Origin: Candidatus Kuenenia stuttgartensis
GTDB lineage: Bacteria; Planctomycetota; GCA-002687715; CAIWVZ01
DNA: 64,000 bases
Assembly: GCA_945860915.1 (NCBI GenBank)
Contig: CAMARR010000003.1
Coordinates: 62,001-126,000, forward strand
Direction of reading: 5' to 3'
The stretch's first letter is position 1; every line of letters starts with the position of its first letter. A model generated the notes under the pieces. It had not been told where the DNA came from. It was given only the letters and a program-made list of their open reading frames with translations, and searched no databases. Made by a program: the position numbers and the translations under genes. Shown here in pieces: positions 45,164 to 53,354 of this stretch.

Positions 45164-45948
45164 GCCCCCTCCGTCACATCTGTCGCATCTTCGGGAGGCA
45201 CGGGAAGAAGTAGCACTTCCCTGAGGCGTTCGAGCGAAACTCCGGTTTCCAACTTACCGCGTCGGGCGACGGAAATACGCTGTGTTTCTTCCGACACCAC
45301 AATCGCAATCGCATCTGAATCTTCGGTCACTCCGAGAGCGGCTCGGTGTCGTGTACCAAGGGTTCGAGCCAACGTCGCGTTCTCGGATAACGGCAGCATG
45401 CAACCTGCTGCGACAATTCTCTCGCCGCGCAACAAAAGGGCGCCATCGTGGAGCGGAGAATCCTTGGAGAAAATCGACACGATCAGCGCCGGACCGACCG
45501 CCGCGTCAACCCGAACAGCCGCTGGCCCTTCGATCAGGCCTCCCAATCCGTCCCCGCCTTCTACAACGATGATCGCGCCAAGCCCCCGCTTGGCGAGTCG
45601 GTCGACCGCAGTCACAAGCTCCTCCGTCGCACCTTTGCTGACGCGAGAAAGCCCGAGAAGGAACTCGGAGTCACCGAGTGAAACCAAGGCTTGCCTCAAC
45701 TCAGGCTGAAAGACCACGAGAAGCCCGATGACGACAAAAGCCATTCCTCGATCAGCGATCCACTGAATACGCTGGAGATCGAGGGCCTTTGCAAGCGAAA
45801 TGCCGCCGACAAGGAAGACTACGACGACAAAAATGAACCCCTTGAGAACTCCTGATCCCCGGGTCTCCTGCAAGAAGCGAATGCAGGCGTAGATGACCAT
45901 CGACAGGATGAGGATCTCGATCGCCGTCCGAAGCCAGTCCATGTTCAT
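45160..45948 (-). CDS. cdaA: Diadenylate cyclase (c-di-AMP synthase)
   Basis: 262 residues: three N-terminal helices (ILILSMVIYACIRFL; GFIFVVVVFLVGGISLA; GMAFVVIGLLVVFQPELRQAL), then the DisA_N catalytic domain with DSPLHDGALLL (DGA) and TLGTRHRAALG (RHR). It condenses two ATP into c-di-AMP at the membrane, governing potassium/osmotic and cell-wall homeostasis. ATGA overlaps with folP upstream and cdaR downstream show tight coupling. Confidence 0.96.
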   Translation of the reverse strand: MNMDWLRTAIEILILSMVIYACIRFLQETRGSGVLKGFIFVVVVFLVGGISLAKALDLQRIQWIADRGMAFVVIGLLVVFQPELRQALVSLGDSEFLLGLSRVSKGATEELVTAVDRLAKRGLGAIIVVEGGDGLGGLIEGPAAVRVDAAVGPALIVSIFSKDSPLHDGALLLRGERIVAAGCMLPLSENATLARTLGTRHRAALGVTEDSDAIAIVVSEETQRISVARRGKLETGVSLERLREVLLLPVPPEDATDVTEGA

Positions 45949-46805
45949 GGAAGAACTCCGGCTGCGCTCACGGCCTCTGCAACTTTCACGGCGTCGGCGG
46001 CGAACCCGACGTGATGAACGCGTACGAGTTCAACCGAGGCCTTTGCACATCCAGCCACGACAACCGCAGTCGCTACATCACGATCCTTGGGGTCGGTTCG
46101 CCCGGTCAACACACCAAGGAAAGCCTTACGCGACGGCCCAACACAAAGCGGGTACCGCCCCATGCGCAGCTGATCAAGTTGCGCGAGCAAGGCTAAATTG
46201 TGCTCCGCGGATTTTGCGAAACCGAGCCCGGGATCAAGGATGACGCGCCTTGAGTCAATCCCTGCAGACTCTGCCCGGCTCACCGCCAACGCGAGCTCCG
46301 CGACGACGTCCGTAACGACAGCGTTGTAGTTCGCCATCGATTGCATCGTTCTTGGATTTCCACGACGGTGCATGAGGATGACGGCGGCGTCGGTTCTTGC
46401 GACCACTTGGGACAACGAGGGATCCTCACTCAACCCACTGACGTCGTTGAGGATCGATGCGCCGGCTCGCCACGCTTCATCAAACACGGCAGCCTTGGTT
46501 GTGTCGACGCTGATAGGAATGCCGATGCGCTCGACGAGTGCGCGCACGACCGGAACAACCCGACGAAGTTCGTGCTCAAGGGAAATCGCGTCCGCCATCG
46601 GCCGTGTCGACTCGCCTCCGACATCGAGGACCAATGCCCCCGCAGCAACCATGAGCTTCGCCGCGGCAACGACCTCTTCGAGATCAGCATAGGACCCGCC
46701 ATCGCTGAACGAATCCGGCGTGATGTTGAGAATCCCCATGATGGCCGTCGGGCCACCCGCATCGAGCACGCGACCACGCCCAAGTGGGAGATCGAATCGA
46801 CGCAT
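45945..46805 (-). CDS. folP: Dihydropteroate synthase
   Basis: 286 residues from the ATG at 46805 (MRRFDLPLGRGRVLDAG); the longer frame runs into lptE. Motifs AIMGILNITPDSFSDGG, DVGGESTRPMAD, PISVDTTKAAVFDEAW, ASILNDVSG, VILMHRRGNPRTM, ILDPGLGFAKSAEHNLALL and VGPSRKAFLG. Joins p-aminobenzoate to the pterin for folate. Overlaps cdaA by 4 nt. Confidence 0.97.
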   Translation of the reverse strand: MRRFDLPLGRGRVLDAGGPTAIMGILNITPDSFSDGGSYADLEEVVAAAKLMVAAGALVLDVGGESTRPMADAISLEHELRRVVPVVRALVERIGIPISVDTTKAAVFDEAWRAGASILNDVSGLSEDPSLSQVVARTDAAVILMHRRGNPRTMQSMANYNAVVTDVVAELALAVSRAESAGIDSRRVILDPGLGFAKSAEHNLALLAQLDQLRMGRYPLCVGPSRKAFLGVLTGRTDPKDRDVATAVVVAGCAKASVELVRVHHVGFAADAVKVAEAVSAAGVLP

Positions 46806-46812
46806 GGCGGCT

Positions 46813-47322
46813 TCAGCCGCTCCGGGTCGCGTCGGCGCGTACGAATGTCGCCTTCTGAAGTTCGAGGACGATGTCCTCGCCGAGCTCACGCATGAGCTTG
46901 GCGCGAACGGCCTCAAGATCTTCCCCACGGTCGCGGATGCCCTCGGCACGTCGCGTCATTTTGAACTGCGAAATCACGCGCCCCGTGGTTCGCTCTGCAA
47001 GCACGACTTCAACCTCGGCGATGACACCTTCTTCAAGTGTCACTTCCTTCCGATCGACGACGAGTGGCGCACGACCAATGCGGAGAATGCGCGTCGAAAG
47101 GACGGCCTCGGCGTGCGCTAGGTCACGAACAGTCACATCCGTGCGCCGCATTAACTGTCGTGTCACTTCGCGAGTCAGCGAAATCTCATCGCCACGGTAA
47201 AACGTGTCGTTGGTGCCCATGCGAACTGCAATGGTGCTGACACCCTCGGGCATCAGAGAGCCTGTCGAGTAGCCACAGCCGGCGACACAGAGCGCAAGCA
47301 CGATTCGACGGAATCGGATCAA
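46813..47322 (-). CDS. LptE-like LPS-assembly lipoprotein
   Basis: 169 residues. Lipoprotein signal with a Cys followed by the family hallmark: LALCVAGCGYSTGSLMPEGV-STIAVRMGTNDTF. LptE plugs the LptD barrel that inserts LPS in the outer membrane. The segment SLTREVTRQLMRRTDVTVRDLAHAEAVLSTRI fits the short LptE/DUF799-like family of PVC and delta-type bacteria. ATGA overlap with the bamD-like gene. Implies an outer membrane with LPS-type lipid export. Confidence 0.85.
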   Translation of the reverse strand: MIRFRRIVLALCVAGCGYSTGSLMPEGVSTIAVRMGTNDTFYRGDEISLTREVTRQLMRRTDVTVRDLAHAEAVLSTRILRIGRAPLVVDRKEVTLEEGVIAEVEVVLAERTTGRVISQFKMTRRAEGIRDRGEDLEAVRAKLMRELGEDIVLELQKATFVRADATRSG

Positions 47323-48491
47323 TTCGATCCCCCACTAGGTCGGGTGGACGGAAGAGATTCGGACGACGTTTTGGGTTCGATCACCGTCGGACGAGAGTCC
47401 GTTGTGGACGCGCGCGAGGCCGGTCCCCGGCCTCGTGCAACCGCCAATCGCCGCTCTTCGGCTTCAAGTTGCTCTTGAGCAACTTCAGGAACCACGTCAA
47501 CCAGCGCCGCGATCCGCAGACGCGCTCGGTCTGCAGCATTCGATTTGGGCCAGTCCGCCACAAGCTTCAAGTAGTAGTAACGGGCACTGTAAGCCTTGCC
47601 CATACTCTCATACCAATCGGCGACTTTGTACATGCGATCGGATTCAATGGACTCGAGCCATTGCAGCATGCGTAACGCATCATCCCGCCATTCGCCTTGT
47701 GGGAAATCCTTGATGTAGGTGACGATGCGTTCGCGCGCATCCGCGTTGATTTTTGGATCGTAGTAGTCGCCCTTGACTCGCCGATAACGGCAGTAGCCCT
47801 GGTAGTACCGCGCAGCCGTGTACCACTCGGAGTTGGTGTAATTCTGTGCGAGGAGATCGAATGCTGGCGTGGCTAACTCCCAGTCTTCGTCTTCCACGAA
47901 GTACCTCGCAAGCTGCCACTGTGCATCCGCGGCGCGGGCGGAATTAGGGTAAGTCGAAACTATCCACTTCATGATCTCGACGCCGCGCCCACGATTCGAG
48001 AAGATCCCAAAGAACGATGACATCCGCCCCTCGATGTACTCGCGTCCCGATACGTAGGCGTGCTCTTCGATGACCTTAGATCGATCTGAAATGCTGTGGT
48101 TGAGAGCATAAGACTTGCATGCCGTGAAGCACCTGCCGTAGTCGCCGTCGAGGAACGTGGACTCCACCCACAAGTACCGCGAAACCTCGTCGTATTCGGA
48201 GGCCGGAAAGTCCTCGACAAACTCCTCGAAAAGGTCGCCGGCTTCTTCGAAGTCCTTGGCGTCAAACGCGGCCTTGGCTCCATCAAACGCGGCCTTCTGC
48301 GCAACACGCTGCTCTGGTGTCACTTCGATGCGACCACGACGAAGTACCGCAAGCTTTTCTTTCTCTTCGCGCCCGGGATCGGATCGGAGGAACTCTGGAA
48401 GAGACTGATTCGCCTTACGCCCGAGGGCCGAGCACCCCGAAAGGACGCCAAGGAGTAGCGCAAGTAGAAGAAGTGAGGATCGAGGGCGCAT
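47319..48491 (-). CDS. BamD-like outer-membrane assembly lipoprotein with TPRs
   Basis: 390 residues from the ATG at 48491 (MRPRSSLLLLALLLGVLSGC, lipobox LSGC). TPR/Sel1-like helical repeats follow (FEEAGDLFEEFVEDFPASEYDEVSRYLWVESTFLDGDY; AADAQWQLARYFVEDEDWELATPAFDLL; SARYYYLKLVADWPKSNAADRARLRI), the YfiO/BamD pattern. The Ser/Arg-rich tail (RASTTDSRPTVIEPKT) is unstructured. Part of the beta-barrel assembly machinery by homology. First gene of the long minus-strand operon. Confidence 0.82.
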   Translation of the reverse strand: MRPRSSLLLLALLLGVLSGCSALGRKANQSLPEFLRSDPGREEKEKLAVLRRGRIEVTPEQRVAQKAAFDGAKAAFDAKDFEEAGDLFEEFVEDFPASEYDEVSRYLWVESTFLDGDYGRCFTACKSYALNHSISDRSKVIEEHAYVSGREYIEGRMSSFFGIFSNRGRGVEIMKWIVSTYPNSARAADAQWQLARYFVEDEDWELATPAFDLLAQNYTNSEWYTAARYYQGYCRYRRVKGDYYDPKINADARERIVTYIKDFPQGEWRDDALRMLQWLESIESDRMYKVADWYESMGKAYSARYYYLKLVADWPKSNAADRARLRIAALVDVVPEVAQEQLEAEERRLAVARGRGPASRASTTDSRPTVIEPKTSSESLPSTRPSGGSN

Positions 48492-48736
48492 GGGACTCCG
48501 GAGGGTCAAGGCGGCTCGCACCCCCCAAAAGTGGAAGCGATCGAATCACCGTCCCTCAACCGAGATCGATCCTAGGACCGTGGAGGGAGGGGGTCAAGGA
48601 CGACAAATGACAAGTACCCCCTAACTCGGCTCACACGTGCATGTCAGCTTATCGAGATGAAATTCGAGTCCCGCTCCTTAGTACAATGCTCACGACACGC
48701 CAGCGACTCAAAAGCGCCGAACTTAGGAGCCCGCAC

Positions 48737-49207
48737 TTGCCCCAAGAGGGATATGAAATCGAACGAAAATTCCTGCTGTCAGGAACTCCGCCGTCGGTCC
48801 TAGATTCCCCAAAGCTGGTCGTTAAGCAGGGCTGGATTCCTGGGAAAAAACTCAAGGAACGACTTCGGATGACGAGCTACGAAGACGGAAGCGCTCGGTA
48901 CTTTCGCACCGTGAAATCGGGGTCGGGGCTCGTCAAGATCGAGATCGAAGAGCAGACCAACGCGGAGCTGTTCGACTACCTCTGGCCACTGACCGTCGGA
49001 CGGCGTGTAACGAAACTGCGTTACTTGGTGCAAGAGGTCGGGTTTCTCTGGGAAGTCGATGTCTTCACCGACCGCGAACTAGTCCTCGCCGAAGTCGAGT
49101 TGCCGACGCCTGAGTCACTTGCCCCCATGCCCGCCTGGATCCTCCCGTACATGGTCCGTGAAGTCACGGAAGACTCGTCCTACTCCAACTCGTCGCTGGC
49201 CTTCTGA
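48737..49207 (+). CDS. CYTH-domain protein (triphosphatase-like)
   Basis: About 156 residues from a TTG at 48737, which has AGGAG 8-9 nt upstream; an ATG at 48641 would add a poorly conserved N-terminus. The CYTH signature EIERKFLL (ExExK) opens the domain, followed by VVKQGWIP, ERLRMTSYEDGSARYFRTVKSGSG and WEVDVFTDRELVLAEVEL. CYTH enzymes hydrolyse inorganic or nucleoside triphosphates or form cAMP. The 3' end overlaps recO on the opposite strand by 28 nt. Confidence 0.82.
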   Translation: MPQEGYEIERKFLLSGTPPSVLDSPKLVVKQGWIPGKKLKERLRMTSYEDGSARYFRTVKSGSGLVKIEIEEQTNAELFDYLWPLTVGRRVTKLRYLVQEVGFLWEVDVFTDRELVLAEVELPTPESLAPMPAWILPYMVREVTEDSSYSNSSLAF

Positions 49208-49992
49208 GACAAGGGGTTCTCCGGGCGTAGGAACCTCGCTGCGCAGAGTTCCTTCTCCAGCACGTTCTCGAGACAGGCATCTAGGACGGCTCGCATGGCG
49301 AGGGCCCCCGAGTCCGAGACGCTGAGCGCCACGGCATCCGCAATAAGTGCGTCGCGTGCTGTCAGAAGAAGTCGGCGTGGCGCCGATGCAAGAGGTATTA
49401 GGCCAGGAGTCGACCCCTGTAGGCAACTGCTGCAGACAACTCCCCCGCGTCCCGGCGAGATCTTCACTGCAGCCTTCTCAGGAGCCTTCTTGCGGCACAA
49501 GGCACAACCTTCGAGCATCGGCGCAAATCCCGCATATCCCAACCACCGGAGATCGAACCGTGCCGTGACGGCGGCGACGGATGTGGGCGGCGACACCTCA
49601 AGCCCGGCGAGCGTTTCGACCGCTAGATCGAATCGAGCCGTATCGGGATCCTGATCCCTATGACCTTCGTGAAGGATCTCGGTGACATGACACGCGGCGT
49701 GAAATCGGTTCAAGTCGTCTCGCAGCCCTGGGAAACCAGTAACGACCCGCCAGCGCGTCAACAGGTTCAGGCTGTCGCCTTTGCGCCATTTGATCGTAGC
49801 TTCGCCAAGTTGCGCGAGATCTAGCGGACCGAGCAAATCCGGATTGGGCTTTCGGATGCCCTTGGCAAGAACAGAGGCTCGGCCTCGTGTTCGAGTCATC
49901 AAGCGTCCGATTTGACTATTCTCGCTGTAATCCTGACGCTTCAGGACTAACGCAAGCGTCGTTTCCCCGGGGTCCTTCTGCGACACGGTCAC
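49180..49992 (-). CDS. recO: Recombination mediator RecO
   Basis: 270 residues. N-terminal OB fold (TLALVLKRQDYSENSQIGRLMTRTRGRASVLAKGIRK), helical middle, and the zinc finger CALCRKKAPEK ... GGVVCSSCLQ. RecO loads RecA with RecFR on SSB-coated DNA and anneals strands. Its start overlaps the stop of the CNNM-type gene as ATGA. Confidence 0.92.
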   Translation of the reverse strand: MTVSQKDPGETTLALVLKRQDYSENSQIGRLMTRTRGRASVLAKGIRKPNPDLLGPLDLAQLGEATIKWRKGDSLNLLTRWRVVTGFPGLRDDLNRFHAACHVTEILHEGHRDQDPDTARFDLAVETLAGLEVSPPTSVAAVTARFDLRWLGYAGFAPMLEGCALCRKKAPEKAAVKISPGRGGVVCSSCLQGSTPGLIPLASAPRRLLLTARDALIADAVALSVSDSGALAMRAVLDACLENVLEKELCAARFLRPENPLSQKASDELE

Positions 49993-51320
49993 TCAGCCGC
50001 CGTGCGAATCCGAAGGCGTGAGATGCGTCGCTCATCAGCATCCACCACGGTAATCACCACGCCATCCTTCTCGAGCGCCTCGCCACACTTCGGGATCCGC
50101 CCGAGCTGCGAATACACATAGCCGCCGAGCGTGTCGTACGACTCGTCTTCCGGAAGCCCAACACCCATTTTGCGATTGAGATCGTCGACCCGAACGGTCG
50201 CCGCCACATCAGCCTCGTAGTCGCCATGCATCACAATGTCGGCTGGCGCCGCAGCCTCCTCGGTGTCGAGTTCGTCGTGAATTTCACCAACGATTTCTTC
50301 GATCAGATCCTCAATGGTCGCGATTCCTGCGGTGCCTCCGTATTCATCGACGACGACCGCTAGATGCGCCCGACCCGATCGGAGTTCACGCAGGAGTTCA
50401 GGCACCGGCTTGCTCTCCGGCACAAACATTGCGGGTCGCATGATCGAACGGAGAGTCGGAAACTCATGGGCCGGTTTGCCGACATGCGCTAGGAGATCTT
50501 TGACGAATAGGATTCCGACGATTCGATCAACGGTGCCTTCATGCAGCGGCACCCGGGAATGGCCCATTTCATGCGCCTGACGAATGGCTTCTGGAAAGGG
50601 CGTCTCAACGGGTAACGAAACCATGCGCGTCCGCGGCGTCATGACTTCCGCAACCGGTCGATCTCGAAAGCCGATCAAGTTGTGAAAGATCGCGGCCTCG
50701 TCCTTCCGCAGGACGCCGTCTTTTTCACCTTCGCTGATCGCATCGAGCACCTCGTCGCGAAATTCGGCTGCATCATCGACCTTGTCCTCGGGTACACCCA
50801 CGATGCGCGCCAAGCCCGACCCAAGTCGCGACATGGCCCATCGGACCGGAGTAAGGACGAAATCCGTCGCGAGAATGAATGGCAACAAGAGGAGGAGACC
50901 GCGCTCAGGCTTGCGTCGCACGGCTTCGCGAAGCGTCCCGTATAGCCCGATGATGACGACCGCGAGAAACGCGCCGAGGCGCTTGACGGCATCTCCAAGC
51001 TCTGACGGAGCGCCCTCGCCTCCAATTCCGGTCCCAACGATCAGGACGGTGAACGCGACAAGCCGGACGATCACCATCGAGTCAATGAGCTCGAATTCAC
51101 GTTCAAGCAACGCGTCGATGCGCTTCAGCCGTGGCGCTTCAACCATGTCCTGCAGGCGATTACGCCGCCGATTGCGTATGGCGCTTTCACCCGCGATGGC
51201 CAGAGCCAAGAACAGCCCGGACACCCACCAGATCAACGAGAATGGGGCTAACGCCGACGCCACTCCGGGGTTAGTGGCGGCCGAGAGACTCGGCAGAACA
51301 TTGAGGGACGAGATGCTCAC
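49989..51320 (-). CDS. CNNM/CorC-type hemolysin-like transporter
   Basis: 443 residues. Several N-terminal hydrophobic helices (SLIWWVSGLFLALAIAGES; IVRLVAFTVLIVGTGIGG; LLLLLPFILATDFVL) of DUF21 type, a CBS pair (EVMTPRTRMVSLPVETPFPEAIRQAHEMGHSRVPLHEG ... SIMRPAMFVPESKPVPELLRELR) and a C-terminal CorC_HlyC domain (HLAVVVDEYGGTAGIATIEDLIEEIVGEIHDELD). Family members mediate Mg2+/Co2+ efflux or homeostasis. Coupled to recO by a 4-nt overlap, upstream in the operon. Confidence 0.93.
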   Translation of the reverse strand: MSISSLNVLPSLSAATNPGVASALAPFSLIWWVSGLFLALAIAGESAIRNRRRNRLQDMVEAPRLKRIDALLEREFELIDSMVIVRLVAFTVLIVGTGIGGEGAPSELGDAVKRLGAFLAVVIIGLYGTLREAVRRKPERGLLLLLPFILATDFVLTPVRWAMSRLGSGLARIVGVPEDKVDDAAEFRDEVLDAISEGEKDGVLRKDEAAIFHNLIGFRDRPVAEVMTPRTRMVSLPVETPFPEAIRQAHEMGHSRVPLHEGTVDRIVGILFVKDLLAHVGKPAHEFPTLRSIMRPAMFVPESKPVPELLRELRSGRAHLAVVVDEYGGTAGIATIEDLIEEIVGEIHDELDTEEAAAPADIVMHGDYEADVAATVRVDDLNRKMGVGLPEDESYDTLGGYVYSQLGRIPKCGEALEKDGVVITVVDADERRISRLRIRTAAE

Positions 51321-51645
51321 AAGAAGACTGAAACTCTAACTCCCTCCGAGGATCTAGCGCAGGCCGCCTAGTACATGCGCATTCAATTTCGACATAACCA
51401 TATTCAGAATAGTACTTTATGGCATTTTAGATGGATGGTCGAATCGGGATCCGGACTCGTCTTACGGATCGAGGGTCCGGTGGCCTCGACCACCTGAAGT
51501 CCTTTCCGTTACCTCAACGAGAAATCGTTCCGAGAATCAAACAAATCCACGGATGACAGAAACGGCGCGTCCGTATGATCTTGAACCCAACGGAGGCAAA
51601 CCATGGCGGATTACGCCATGAGGCCTCCAACAACCGGAGATCACT
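51321..51645. other. Intergenic region with an AT-rich promoter-like patch
   Basis: 325 bases between divergent genes. 51381-51430 is an AT-rich patch unlike its surroundings, with a -35-like TTCGAC but only a weak -10, so it may hold promoters for either gene. TATGAT at 51574-51579 is another possible -10 for the YHS gene. A two-tier hairpin precedes the YHS gene (51592-51628). Confidence 0.4.
51592..51628 (+). repeat. Two-tier inverted repeat in the leader of the YHS gene
   Basis: Outer stem GGAGGC (51592-51597) / GCCTCC (51623-51628) encloses an inner perfect stem CATGGCG (51602-51608) / CGCCATG (51614-51620) with a GATTA loop. The structure sequesters a GGAGG and two ATG codons but leaves the true site CCGGAG (51634-51638) free before the ATG at 51646. 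It may act as a 5' stabiliser or regulatory leader. Confidence 0.5.
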
Positions 51646-52128
51646 ATGCGTTCATTCCTTGCCCTCGCGTTGTTCGTGTCCTTGTTTGCCTCATCGGCGA
51701 TCGCGCAGTCCACCATCATGAACAAGGACTGCACCGTCATGTCGAAGCCGGCCAAGAAAGAGTTCTTCGTAGACACCCCCAAGGGCCGCGTCTACCTGTG
51801 CTGCAAAGGCTGCCTCAAGAAGGCCGGCGCAGACGTCGAAGCGACTTACGCCAAGGCGTATCCCGAGACCAAGAAGCTCGAGTCGGCAACGTGCCCGGTC
51901 ACCGGCGAGAAGCTCAACGACAAGGCTGTCACCGTGACCTACAAGGGTTACGAGTTCAAAGTCTGCTGCAACGACTGCGCCAAGAAGTTCTCCGAGAAGG
52001 GTGACGCGGGCGACGCATTCGTCCACAAGCTGACCTCGAAGAAGGAAGACAAGCCGGCCAAGAAGGAAGACAAACCGGCGAAGAAAGAAGACAAGCCGGC
52101 CAAAAAGGAAGACAAACCGAACGGCTGA
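51646..52128 (+). CDS. Secreted double YHS/TRASH-type cysteine protein with Lys-rich tail
   Basis: 160 residues, GGAG before the ATG; signal peptide MRSFLALALFVSLFASSAIA. Two consecutive metal-binding modules: CTVMSKPAKKEFF-x-VYLCCKGC (residues ~28-60) and CPVTGEKLNDKA-x-FKVCCNDC (~84-112), each with a lone Cys before a CCxxC cluster as in YHS/TRASH domains. Four near-identical KKEDKPA repeats form a highly charged tail. Secreted copper/heavy-metal binding is likely. Well isolated between convergent and divergent neighbours with its own terminator. Confidence 0.85.
   Translation: MRSFLALALFVSLFASSAIAQSTIMNKDCTVMSKPAKKEFFVDTPKGRVYLCCKGCLKKAGADVEATYAKAYPETKKLESATCPVTGEKLNDKAVTVTYKGYEFKVCCNDCAKKFSEKGDAGDAFVHKLTSKKEDKPAKKEDKPAKKEDKPAKKEDKPNG
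52039..52119 (+). repeat. 21-nt tandem repeat encoding KKEDKPA
   Basis: Four in-frame units (last one truncated) of about 21 nt at the 3' end of the YHS gene, encoding KKEDKPA. Synonymous differences between copies (AAG/AAA, GCC/GCG) show some age. Repeat number is probably variable between strains. Confidence 0.8.
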
Positions 52129-52151
52129 TAGTTCGAGTCTTTACTTTGAGA

Positions 52152-52190
52152 CCGACGAGGGCGTTGGCGTCAGTGCCAGCGCCCTGTCGG
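52152..52190. terminator. Strong hairpin between convergent YHS and glycosyltransferase genes
   Basis: Inverted repeat CCGAC-(G)-AGGGCG-T-TGGC, loop GTCAGT, GCCA-G-CGCCCT-GTCGG: 15 Watson-Crick pairs with one bulge and one mismatch, starting 23 nt after the YHS stop. No long T tract on either strand, so it may work as a bidirectional, partly Rho-assisted terminator. Confidence 0.55.
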
Positions 52191-52250
52191 CTACCTAAGG
52201 GGCCCCTGCGGGTCCTCGTCCACTTGAATCAACACCTTTCCCGCCCGTTC

Positions 52251-53354
52251 TCACACGAGGCTGAGGTAAAGGTCAGCGTGACGCCGCGCGCATGAGTCCC
52301 ATGTAAAATCGCGGGCGCGCTCGAATCCACGCGCCGAAAGATCATCCCGCCGGTGCCGGTCTCGAAGAACGCGATCGAGTGCCAACGCAAGGGAATGTGG
52401 ATCGCCAACTTCGAAGTACTCGGCGGCGTCACCCGCAACCTCTGGGATCGCTGAAGTTCGAGCGGCAACCACGGGTGTCCCCGATGCCATCGCTTCGATC
52501 AGGGGGATTCCGAAGCCTTCCAGTTTCGATGCAAGCACGTATGCCGACGCTTCTCGAAACAAGTCAGGGAGATCTTCCCGCGCGACATAGCCTGGCAGAA
52601 ACACGTCCGATTCAAGGCCCAAATGGCAGATCTCGTCTTGGAGTTCGTCCAAGCCAGACTGATGTTTCCCGGCCAGCACGAGAGCGTGGCCCGCCATGCT
52701 TGAATCGCGGAGCTCGGCAAATGCGCGCACGATCGTAATCGGGTCCTTTCGATGTCGGATGGTGCCAAGCGCGAGGACATAGGGACGCGCGCTCATGCCA
52801 TAGCGGTCGCGCGCGAGGGCAGGTCCAACCGGTCGAAAATCGCTATCAACTCCATGCGGAATCACGTGAACGCGAGACGCCGCGCTCGGCGCCAAAGCGC
52901 AAAGTGTGTCACGAGTCGATCGCGAGGGAACGACAATCGCGTGCGCGGTTGCCAGTGCGTGAAAAACGCGAAGTCGATGCGGCGACAACATGCCACCTTC
53001 TCCAGGGACTTGCCCCGGAGCCGGAAGGTCATGCACGGTCACGACCTTGCGAGCAGATGCGAAGTGCGACATCGCCGCGACCGGCGCGTGAAGCACACGG
53101 ATGCCCTCCGCCGCGACCACCTGCGGCAACACAGTTTCGCGCCACAGGGCGCGGCCTGGCCCGGGTCGGGCAGACACTAATCGCCCTGGTTCGCTTACGC
53201 GAGGAGCGGGGTGCCCTTCACGCGTAATCACTGACACCGTGAGTTCCGGCGCAACACGAGGAAGAGTCTCGGCGAGTCGACGCGCGTAGCGCTCGACTCC
53301 CGTTTCCTCCGCAACCTCGAGGCAGGTGAGGTCCAGTCCGACATGAAGCGTCAT
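52251..53354 (-). CDS. GT4-family glycosyltransferase
   Basis: 367 residues. N-terminal GT4 pattern HVGLDLTCLEVAEETGVERYARRLAETLP; Rossmann middle RVHVIPHGVDSDFRPVG; C-terminal nucleotide-sugar site YVLALGTIRHRKDPITIVRAF, VFLPGYVAREDLPDLFREASAYVLASKLEGFGIPLIEAMASGTPVVA (EX7E: E in LEGFG and E in IEAM). A retaining mannosyl- or related transferase for cell-surface glycans. Its start overlaps the HAD gene by 4 nt (ATGA). Confidence 0.92.
   Translation of the reverse strand: MTLHVGLDLTCLEVAEETGVERYARRLAETLPRVAPELTVSVITREGHPAPRVSEPGRLVSARPGPGRALWRETVLPQVVAAEGIRVLHAPVAAMSHFASARKVVTVHDLPAPGQVPGEGGMLSPHRLRVFHALATAHAIVVPSRSTRDTLCALAPSAASRVHVIPHGVDSDFRPVGPALARDRYGMSARPYVLALGTIRHRKDPITIVRAFAELRDSSMAGHALVLAGKHQSGLDELQDEICHLGLESDVFLPGYVAREDLPDLFREASAYVLASKLEGFGIPLIEAMASGTPVVAARTSAIPEVAGDAAEYFEVGDPHSLALALDRVLRDRHRRDDLSARGFERARDFTWDSCARRHADLYLSLV

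Noticed and set aside
51603-52004. 133-residue plus ORF in another frame over the YHS gene
   Set aside because: Starts inside the leader hairpin, Arg/Gln-rich; the annotated frame has a signal peptide and paired cysteine modules.
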